A stretch of DNA of 64,000 nucleotides from Streptomyces lincolnensis (GTDB lineage: Bacteria > Actinomycetota > Actinomycetes > Streptomycetales > Streptomycetaceae), in contig NZ_CP016438.1 of NCBI RefSeq assembly GCF_001685355.1, forward strand, positions 1,550,001 to 1,614,000. The letters are read 5' to 3'. The stretch's first letter is position 1, and each line of letters opens with the position of its first letter. The translations under genes and the position numbers were made by a program. Of this stretch, positions 57,123 through 64,000 are shown piece after piece. A model generated the notes under the pieces. That model worked only from the letters and a program-made list of their open reading frames with translations, did not search any database and was not told the origin of the DNA.

Positions 57123-57137
57123 TGAATATCGTTTTCA
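57123..57137. promoter_or_regulatory. Zur-like palindrome between the ligase and NRPS genes
   Basis: TGAATATCGTTTTCA keeps the TGAA...TTCA ends of a zinc-regulator box with a partly broken centre. It sits 31 bp from the NRPS start and 81 bp from the ligase start, so one bound repressor could silence both directions. The classical iron (DmdR/IdeR) box is not seen here. Confidence 0.6.
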
Positions 57138-57167
57138 ATAACTGATGCCATTGAGGCTGGTGACGCA

Positions 57168-60100
57168 GTGTCAGAACCCGATCTCCTGCGGACGGTCCGC
57201 CCCCTGCTCGCCGACTGGTTCGGCCCCGACGCCGACCGGATCGGCTCCGACGACAACCTGATCGAGCAGGGCCTGGACTCCATCCGCCTGATGAGCGTGT
57301 CCGCGGCACTGCGCGGCGTCGGCATCCGGCTGACCTTCGCCGAGCTCGCCCGCACCCCGACCCTGCGGGCGTGGGAGGCACTGCTGGCCGAGCGATGTCC
57401 GAGCATCGGTGCGCCCGGCACGACGACCCCTGACGCCCCCTCCCCCGCCGCCGCGGAGGACGACGAGCCCACCCCCTTCGACCTCGCCCTGATGCAGCAC
57501 GCCTACTGGGTGGGCCGGGGCAAGGAGCACGAACTCGGCGGTGTGGCCGCGCACTTCTACAACGAGTTCGACGGCGAGGACGTCGACCCGCAGCGCCTGG
57601 AGCGCGCGGTGCGGGCCCTGCTCGCCCGCCACGCCCAGCTGCGTGCCGTGTTCCGCGACGACGGCCGGCAGTACACCCCGGCCGCCTCCTCCTGGCCGGG
57701 GCTGCGGGTGCACGACCTGCGCGCGCTGCCCGAGGAGGAGGCTCAGCGGCGCCTGGAGAAGCTGCGGGACGAGCTGTCGCACCGCATGCTGCGGGTCGGC
57801 ACCGGCGAGGTCTTCGACGTCCAGCTGTCCCTGCTGCCCGACGGCCGGACCCGCACCCACCTCAACCTCGACATGCTCGCCGCCGACGCGCTCAGCCTGC
57901 GCGTCCTGCTGGCCGACCTCGCGGTGCTCTACCAAGAAACCCGCGAGAACCGCGAGGACCGCGGCGCCGAGCGGCTCCCGCCCATCGGCTACAGCTACCG
58001 CCGCTACCTCGCCGACCGTGCCGTCTCCGCCGAGCGGGAACGCGACCGCAGGCGGGACGCGGCCTGGTGGGCCGAGCGGCTGCCGGACCTGCCGGGCGCT
58101 CCCGCGCTGCCCGTGGTCCAGGGCACGGACCGGCCCCGGGTCACCCGCCGCCACCACTGGCTGGCCCCCGAGGCGCGCGACGCCCTGTTCGCCCGCGCCC
58201 ACCGGCACGGTGTCACCCCGGCGATGGCCCTGGCCACCGCGTACGGCGAGGTACTCGCGGCCTGGAGCGCCGAGCACCGCTTCCTGCTGAACGTGCCGCT
58301 GTTCGACCGCGAGGAGCTGCACCCGGACGTGCCCCTGCTCGTGGGCGACTTCACCGGCTCCGTGCTGCTCACCGCCGACCTCTCCGGCCAGGATGTCTTC
58401 CAGACGCGGGCCCGCACCCTTCAGGAACGCTTCCTCGCGGACGCCGCGCACGCCTCGTACTCCGGTGTCGAGGTGCTGCGCGACCTGAACCGTGCCCAGC
58501 GGGGCGACGGGCGGGTGCTCGCGCCGGTGGTGTTCACCAGTGCCCTCAACCTGGGCGAGCTGTTCTCCGAGGACGTGCGCGCCTGCTTCGGTCGGCCCGT
58601 GTGGATCATCTCGCAGGGGCCGCAGGTGTGGCTGGACGCCCAGGTCACCGAGCTCGACGGCGGGCTGCTGGTGAACTGGGACGCGCTGGAGCAGGCGTTC
58701 CCCGAAGCGATGCTGGACGCGATGTTCACCGCGTTCCGCACGCTGGTGGACGAGCTCTCCGCGTCCGACACTCCCTGGGACACACCTGCCTCGGACCTGC
58801 TGCCCGAGGCCCAGCGGGAGGCACGCGCGCGTGCCAACGCCACCGACGGGCCGCGCAGCGGGCTGCTGCTCCACGAGGACTTCCTGCGCCACGCCGAGCA
58901 GACGCCGGACCGGCCGGCCCTGCTGTGGGGCGCGGGTGACGTGCTGTCGTACGGCGAACTCGCCGACCGGGCACGGCGTATCGCCGCCGCGCTCGCCGCG
59001 CACGCCGTCGGCCCCGGCGACCGGGTCGCCGTCTGTCTGCCCAAGGGGCCCGACCAGATCGCCGCGGTGCTCGGCGTCCTGACCGCCGGCGCGGCCTACG
59101 TGCCCGTCGGGCGCGACCACCCGCCGGCCCGCCGCGACCGTGTCCTGACCCGTGCGGGCGCCCGGGTGGCCCTGGTCGCCGGTGCCCCCGGCTCTCCCCT
59201 GCCCGACGGCGTCGTACCACTGACCGTGCCGGACGCCCTGGTGCACGAGCCGGTCAAGGAGCCCGTGGCGGTGCCGGACGGCGACCCCGCGTACATCCTG
59301 TTCACCTCCGGCTCCACCGGTGAGCCCAAGGGCGTGGTCGTGCCGCACCGCGCGGCGCGCAACACCGTCGACGACCTCGACGAGCGGTTCGGCGTGGGCG
59401 GCGAGGACCGGACGCTCGCGCTGTCCGCCCTCGACTTCGACCTGTCGGTGTACGACCTGTTCGGCCCCCTCACCGTCGGCGGTGCCGTGGTGCTCGTCGC
59501 GGAGGAGGACCGGCGGGACGCGGCGCGCTGGCACGCGCTGATGGCCCGGCACCGCGTGACCGTGCTCAACTGCGTGCCCTCCGCGCTGGACATGCTGCTG
59601 AGCACCTCCGGAGACGGCCTCGCCGGGCTGCGGCTGGTGCTGCTCGGCGGGGACTGGGTGGGCGTCGACCTGCCCGGGCGGCTGGCGGACCGCTCGCCGG
59701 GCTGCCGGTTCGTGGCGCTCGGCGGTACGACCGAGACCGCGATCCACTCCACGGTGTGCGAGGTCGTCGGCGGCACGGTGCCCGAGGACTGGACCGCGGT
59801 GCCGTACGGGACGCCGTTGCGCAATGTGCGGTTGCGGGTCGTCGACGCCCGGGGGCGGGACTGCCCCGACTGGGTGCCGGGTGAGCTGTGGATCGGCGGG
59901 GACGGGGTCGCCGACGGCTATCTCGGCGACCCCGAGCGCACGGCCGACCGGTTCGTGCACCACGACGGCGTGCGCTGGTACCGGACGGGCGACCTCGCCC
60001 GTTACCGGCCGGGCGGCACCGTCGAGTTCCTCGGCCGGGCCGACTCGCAGGTCAAGCTGCGCGGGCATCGGGTGGAGCTGGGCGAGGTCGAGGCGGCGCT

Positions 60101-63100
60101 GGAGCGTGCGCCGGGTGTGGGGCGCGCGGTCGCGGCGGTCACCGGGGGCGCGGACGGCGCTCCTCGGTCGCTGGTCGCCGCGTACTCCCTGGCGTCCGGG
60201 GCCGGAGCCGGCCGCCACGACGGCGTTCTTCCGCAGGTCGTGGCCTCGCGGCCCGATCCGCTGGAGACCGAGGTCGTCGCCCACGTAATCGGCCGGATCC
60301 TGGCCGGTGGGACGCGCCCTGCCGAGGACATGCGCGGGCTCGCGCACCTGTGGCGGGACTGGCTGCTCGGCCGCTCGGGTCCGGCCGACGGGGACAGCCT
60401 CACGGAGCGCGTCACCGGAACCCGCCTCGCGCCCGTGCTCGACCGCCTGACCGAACGGCTGCCGGACCTGCGGGCGATGCTCACCGGCGACCGCGACCCG
60501 CTGGAGCTCCTCGACGACCCGGTGCTCGCCCCCGAGGCGGCGCTCGACGCGCTGCCCGGCAGTGGCGAGGCCGCCGCGGAGTGCGCGGACGCACTGCGTG
60601 CGCTCGCCGCGCGGGCGGACGGCCGGGTGCTGCGGGTCGCGGTCGTCGGGGCTCGTGGTGGCCGCGGGGTCCAGCGGATCGTGGAGCAACTTCCGGATGA
60701 CTCCGTGCGGTTCACGCTGTTCGATGCTTCTGCCGGGCTGCTGGAACGGGCCCGGGAACGGCTCACCGGGGTGGACTGCCAGGTGCTCCGGGACGGTGTG
60801 CTCCCCGAGGGCGTGCCGGGCACGTACGACGCCGTGCTCGCGCTCGGCGCGCTGCACGCCTTCGACGACCCGGCGGCCGGGGTCGCCCAGGCGGCGGCCC
60901 TGCTGGCGCCCGGCGGGCTGCTGCTCGCCGTGGAGCAGGGCAGCCTGCCGCCGCTCGGCCTGATCTGCGCCGCACTGCCCACCCGGGGGTTCGCGAACGC
61001 GGACCCGGCCCGCCGGGCGGCCGGCAGCCCGCTGCTGCCGCCCTCGGCGTGGGAGCAACTCCTGCGCGGCCACGGCTTCACCCAGGTGGACACGGCCGTG
61101 CGCGGCCAGGAACCCGCGCTGCTGATGCGCGCGGTCCGCGATCCGGAGGGCGCCCTCTGCGCCACCGACTCCGTGCGCGCCTTCCTCGCCGGACAGGTGC
61201 CCTCGTACATGGTGCCCGATCGCCTGGTCCTGCTTCCCGTGCTGCCGCTCACCGCCAACGGGAAGGTCGACCGGCGTGCGGTCCGTGCGCTCCTGGACCG
61301 GCAGGTCCGGTCGGGGAGCCACCGTCCGGGGCAGGGCACACCGCCCCGGCCCGGTGCCGAGGAGTTGGTGGCCGAGGTGTGGCGGGAGCTGCTCGGCGCC
61401 CGCGCCGTGCACCGGGAGGACGACTTCTTCGCGCTCGGCGGCGACAGTCTGCTCGCCACACGGATGCTGCACCGGCTCGGCGAGCGCGGGGCGCGCGGCG
61501 CCCGGATCGCCGACCTGTTCACCCATCCCGCCCTGAAGGACTACGCGGCCACGCTCGCCCTCGGCGGCGAGAGCACCGAGCACACCGGGCAGCCCGCCAC
61601 GCCCGTCCTGATGGCGGACCCGGACCACGCGCACGCCCCGTTCCCGGCGACCGACGTGCAGCGCGCCTACTGGCTGGGGCGGGCCGAGGAAATGCGGCTC
61701 GGCGGTGTCGGGGCGCACTACTACTCGGAGTTCGACGGTTCGGACGTGGACCTGCCGCGGCTCGAACAGGCGTGGCGCGGGCTGATCGCGCGCCATCCCA
61801 TGCTGCGGGCGGTCTTCGACGAGGACGGGCACCAGCGCGTCCTCACCGAGGCCGAGACACCGGACTTCACCATCCCGGTACGGGACGGCGAGGAACACCT
61901 CACCGCCCTACGAGAGGAGATGTCCCACCAGGTCCTCGACCCGGCCCGCTGGCCACTGTTCGACGTACGAGCGGTGCGGTACGGGGACGGCGGCGACGCC
62001 AGGACGCGGATCGGCGTGAGTCTCGACAACCTGGTGCTCGACGGCCTCAGCATGATGACCGTCTTCACGGAGCTGGGCGTGCTGTACGCCGACCCGGGCG
62101 CCGAACTCCCGCCCGTGGAACCGACGTTCCGCGACTACCTCGCCTCCGTGCGGCCCGCGCCCGAGACGCTGGCCGCCGACCAGGCGTACTGGCGCGACCG
62201 GCTTCCCGAGCTGCCTCCGGCACCCCGGCTGCCGCTTCTGCGCGACCCCGCCGCACTGGGCCGCCCGCGCTTCACGCGTACTTCCGGGGAACTCGCCGCC
62301 GACCGCTGGCGGCGGCTCAAGGAACGGGCTCGCGAGCACGGTGTCACCCCCTCGACGCTCCTGCTGGCCGCCTACACGGAGGTGCTCGGCACCTGGAGCG
62401 AGAGCCCCGAACTCACCGTCAACCTCACCCTCTTCGACCGGCAGGAGATCCACCCGGACATCAACCGGGTCATGGGCGACTTCACCTCCCTCCTGCTCGC
62501 CGCTCACCGTCCGCGTCCCGGTGAGGACTGGCTGACCCGGGTGCGCGGGTTGCAGGAGCAGTTGTGGCGCGACCTCGATCACCGCTCGGTCTCGGCGGTC
62601 TGGGTGATGCGTGAGCTGGCCCGGACCCGCGGGCAGCGGGATGCGGCGGTGCCGGTGGTGTTCACCAGTGCGCTCGGTGTCGACGACGGCGTGTCCATGG
62701 ACGCGCCCGCGGGGTTCCCGCCGCGTGTGTGGGGAGTGAGCCAGACCCCGCAGGTCTGGCTCGACCTCCAGGTCTACGAGGGCCGGGACGGGGCGCTGCG
62801 CCACCAGTGGGACGCGGTGCGGGAGCTGTTCCCGAACGGGCTGGTCGAGACGTTGTCCGCCGCGTTCGACAAGCTGCTGCGTCATCTGTCCGACGCCGAC
62901 TGGCGGCTGCCCCGGCCCGCGCTGCTGCCCGACGCACAGCGCACCGTCCGCGACCGGGTCAACGCGACGGGACGGCCGGACGGCCGGCGGGTCCTGCACA
63001 CGCCGTTCTTCGAGCAGGCCGCCGCCGATCCCGCCGCCCCCGCCCTGCTCTGGGGCGAGGACGGCGCCCTGACGCGCGGCGAGCTGCGGGAGCGGGCGCT

Positions 63101-64000
63101 GCGCATCGCCGCCGCGCTGCGAGGCCGCGGGGTCGCGCCCGGCGACACGGTCGCCGTGTCGCTGCCCAAGGGGCCCGAGCAGATCACCGCCGTGCTCGGC
63201 GTCCTCGCCGCCGGCGCCGCGTACGTTCCGGTCGGCGCCGACCAGCCGCCGGTACGACGCGACCGGATGCTGAGCGCCTCACGGGCCCGTTGTGTGCTGG
63301 ACGCGGAGTTCCTCTCCGGACCGCTGCCCGCCCCGCTGGCGACGCCCGTGGCCGCCGCCCCGGACTCCTGCGCGTACGTGATCTTCACCTCGGGCTCCAC
63401 CGGCGAGCCCAAGGGCGTCGAGCTGACCCACCGGGCGGCCGCCAACACCGTCGAGGACATCAACGCACGGCACGGCATCGGGCCGGGCGACCGGGTCCTG
63501 GCGGTCTCCGCGCTGGACTTCGACCTGTCCGTGTACGACGTCTTCGGGCTGCTCGGCGCGGGCGGCGCGCTCGTGCTCGTCACCGAGGAGGAGCGCCGGG
63601 ACGCCCAGCGCTGGCGGGACCTGGCCGCACGGCACGGGGTCACCGTCTGGAACTCGGTGCCGATGCTCCTGGACATGCTGCTCACCGCCTCCGCCGGGCA
63701 GGCGCCGCCGGAGCTGAGGCTCGCCCTGGTCTCCGGCGACTGGGTTCCGCTGGACCTGCCCGCCCGGCTCGCCGAGGCATCGGGGGGCCGCTGCCGGCTG
63801 ATCGCGATGGGCGGCGCGACGGAGGCCGCGATCTGGTCCAACGCGTACGACAGTACGGACGGGGCGCCCGAGGGCTGGCCGTCGGTGCCGTACGGGACAC
63901 CGCTGCGCGGCCAGTTGTTCCGGGTCGTGGGGCCGCTCGGCGAGGACTGCCCGGACTGGGTGCCCGGCGAGCTGTGGATCGGCGGAGCGGGCGTGGCCAC
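57168..64000 (+). CDS. Hydroxyphenyl-thiazoline NRPS, ArCP-Cy-A(MT-like)-PCP-Cy-A... (3' end outside window)
   Basis: Open from GTG 57168 to the window edge, at least 2277 residues. Domains: aryl-carrier (Ser38 in [10 protein letters not shown]); cyclisation Cy1 with DMLAADALS replacing HHxxxDG; adenylation A1 ([12 protein letters not shown] near 710, then [13 protein letters not shown], typical of cysteine-activating domains); a methyltransferase-like insert at about 1020-1325 between A8 ([14 protein letters not shown]) and A10 ([10 protein letters not shown]), with a degenerate glycine loop [12 protein letters not shown]1 (Ser1427 in [12 protein letters not shown]); Cy2 ([10 protein letters not shown]); A2 ([11 protein letters not shown] near 2070, [10 protein letters not shown]). 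This is the layout of PchE/Irp2/coelibactin synthetases. It should join salicylate to cysteine-derived thiazolines; the rest, including release, is outside. Confidence 0.93.
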   Translation, partial: MSEPDLLRTVRPLLADWFGPDADRIGSDDNLIEQGLDSIRLMSVSAALRGVGIRLTFAELARTPTLRAWEALLAERCPSIGAPGTTTPDAPSPAAAEDDEPTPFDLALMQHAYWVGRGKEHELGGVAAHFYNEFDGEDVDPQRLERAVRALLARHAQLRAVFRDDGRQYTPAASSWPGLRVHDLRALPEEEAQRRLEKLRDELSHRMLRVGTGEVFDVQLSLLPDGRTRTHLNLDMLAADALSLRVLLADLAVLYQETRENREDRGAERLPPIGYSYRRYLADRAVSAERERDRRRDAAWWAERLPDLPGAPALPVVQGTDRPRVTRRHHWLAPEARDALFARAHRHGVTPAMALATAYGEVLAAWSAEHRFLLNVPLFDREELHPDVPLLVGDFTGSVLLTADLSGQDVFQTRARTLQERFLADAAHASYSGVEVLRDLNRAQRGDGRVLAPVVFTSALNLGELFSEDVRACFGRPVWIISQGPQVWLDAQVTELDGGLLVNWDALEQAFPEAMLDAMFTAFRTLVDELSASDTPWDTPASDLLPEAQREARARANATDGPRSGLLLHEDFLRHAEQTPDRPALLWGAGDVLSYGELADRARRIAAALAAHAVGPGDRVAVCLPKGPDQIAAVLGVLTAGAAYVPVGRDHPPARRDRVLTRAGARVALVAGAPGSPLPDGVVPLTVPDALVHEPVKEPVAVPDGDPAYILFTSGSTGEPKGVVVPHRAARNTVDDLDERFGVGGEDRTLALSALDFDLSVYDLFGPLTVGGAVVLVAEEDRRDAARWHALMARHRVTVLNCVPSALDMLLSTSGDGLAGLRLVLLGGDWVGVDLPGRLADRSPGCRFVALGGTTETAIHSTVCEVVGGTVPEDWTAVPYGTPLRNVRLRVVDARGRDCPDWVPGELWIGGDGVADGYLGDPERTADRFVHHDGVRWYRTGDLARYRPGGTVEFLGRADSQVKLRGHRVELGEVEAALERAPGVGRAVAAVTGGADGAPRSLVAAYSLASGAGAGRHDGVLPQVVASRPDPLETEVVAHVIGRILAGGTRPAEDMRGLAHLWRDWLLGRSGPADGDSLTERVTGTRLAPVLDRLTERLPDLRAMLTGDRDPLELLDDPVLAPEAALDALPGSGEAAAECADALRALAARADGRVLRVAVVGARGGRGVQRIVEQLPDDSVRFTLFDASAGLLERARERLTGVDCQVLRDGVLPEGVPGTYDAVLALGALHAFDDPAAGVAQAAALLAPGGLLLAVEQGSLPPLGLICAALPTRGFANADPARRAAGSPLLPPSAWEQLLRGHGFTQVDTAVRGQEPALLMRAVRDPEGALCATDSVRAFLAGQVPSYMVPDRLVLLPVLPLTANGKVDRRAVRALLDRQVRSGSHRPGQGTPPRPGAEELVAEVWRELLGARAVHREDDFFALGGDSLLATRMLHRLGERGARGARIADLFTHPALKDYAATLALGGESTEHTGQPATPVLMADPDHAHAPFPATDVQRAYWLGRAEEMRLGGVGAHYYSEFDGSDVDLPRLEQAWRGLIARHPMLRAVFDEDGHQRVLTEAETPDFTIPVRDGEEHLTALREEMSHQVLDPARWPLFDVRAVRYGDGGDARTRIGVSLDNLVLDGLSMMTVFTELGVLYADPGAELPPVEPTFRDYLASVRPAPETLAADQAYWRDRLPELPPAPRLPLLRDPAALGRPRFTRTSGELAADRWRRLKERAREHGVTPSTLLLAAYTEVLGTWSESPELTVNLTLFDRQEIHPDINRVMGDFTSLLLAAHRPRPGEDWLTRVRGLQEQLWRDLDHRSVSAVWVMRELARTRGQRDAAVPVVFTSALGVDDGVSMDAPAGFPPRVWGVSQTPQVWLDLQVYEGRDGALRHQWDAVRELFPNGLVETLSAAFDKLLRHLSDADWRLPRPALLPDAQRTVRDRVNATGRPDGRRVLHTPFFEQAAADPAAPALLWGEDGALTRGELRERALRIAAALRGRGVAPGDTVAVSLPKGPEQITAVLGVLAAGAAYVPVGADQPPVRRDRMLSASRARCVLDAEFLSGPLPAPLATPVAAAPDSCAYVIFTSGSTGEPKGVELTHRAAANTVEDINARHGIGPGDRVLAVSALDFDLSVYDVFGLLGAGGALVLVTEEERRDAQRWRDLAARHGVTVWNSVPMLLDMLLTASAGQAPPELRLALVSGDWVPLDLPARLAEASGGRCRLIAMGGATEAAIWSNAYDSTDGAPEGWPSVPYGTPLRGQLFRVVGPLGEDCPDWVPGELWIGGAGVA

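Noticed and set aside
57171..61898. 1575-codon open frame on the minus strand opposite the NRPS
   Set aside because: It is the antisense shadow of a high-GC gene: composition is His/Arg/Gly/Gln-rich with no domain, whereas the plus frame has every NRPS motif.

Overview
The window reads as one contiguous piece of a Streptomyces chromosome. Base composition is very GC-rich with strong third-position GC bias, GTG and TTG starts are common, neighbouring genes often overlap by 1 or 4 bases, and TTA leucine codons are rare and confined to a few genes. Gene content (388-residue xylose isomerase, BxlEFGA-type transporter operon, CBM13-bearing secreted xylanase) also fits Streptomyces. I cannot name the species.

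Layout. (1) 1-9482: end of a phytase-like esterase gene, a proline-rich membrane protein, the divergent D-xylose isomerase/xylulokinase genes with a ROK regulator, a formamidase-type amidase, a GAF regulator and an aldehyde dehydrogenase (ALDH). (2) 9985-23153: an accessory block of two divergent operons. The left arm encodes a TPR-like/CHAT protease-type protein, a four-helix membrane protein and a small Cys/His protein. The right arm encodes a coiled-coil protein, a ClpB-like AAA+ ATPase, a radical-SAM activase, a membrane-anchored degenerate kinase and two small proteins. At least three of its genes carry a TTA codon, and its far edge carries a decayed 3' end of a second ALDH gene. (3) 23510-34728: LacI regulator, ABC importer and GH3 enzyme (bxl-like xylobiose cluster), then a FAH-family hydratase/dehydratase and an IlvD/Edd sugar-acid dehydratase divergent from a GntR/FCD regulator, which together look like an oxidative pentose (Weimberg-type) branch. 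(4) 34823-41756: a second, unrelated CHAT cluster (two unknown proteins, TPR protein, CHAT protein, membrane protein) bracketed by an exact 19-bp repeat. (5) 41845-46882: secreted xylan-degrading enzymes (GH10 xylanase, CE1-type esterase, GH62 arabinofuranosidase), all with CBM13 modules. (6) 46966-48855: a scar with a truncated WD40 gene, a 2Fe-2S ferredoxin-like gene and an acetyltransferase. (7) 49034-64000: a metallophore locus with three PLP enzymes, a methyltransferase, salicylate synthase, salicyl-AMP ligase and a very large NRPS (ArCP-Cy-A with embedded methyltransferase-like domain-PCP-Cy-A...) that runs off the window.

How the parts fit: regions 1, 3 and 5 form a hemicellulose programme in which secreted enzymes release xylo-oligosaccharides, the ABC importer and GH3 enzyme take up and cleave them, and XylA/XylB or the putative oxidative branch metabolise the pentose. 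Region 7 would make a hydroxyphenyl-thiazoline chelator of the pyochelin/yersiniabactin/coelibactin class. Two Zur-like palindromes inside it suggest zinc rather than iron control. The two CHAT clusters are the most likely undescribed systems. Their architecture suggests regulated proteolysis or conflict functions, but no defence activity can be shown from sequence alone. I found no tRNA, rRNA, CRISPR array, integrase or transposase.
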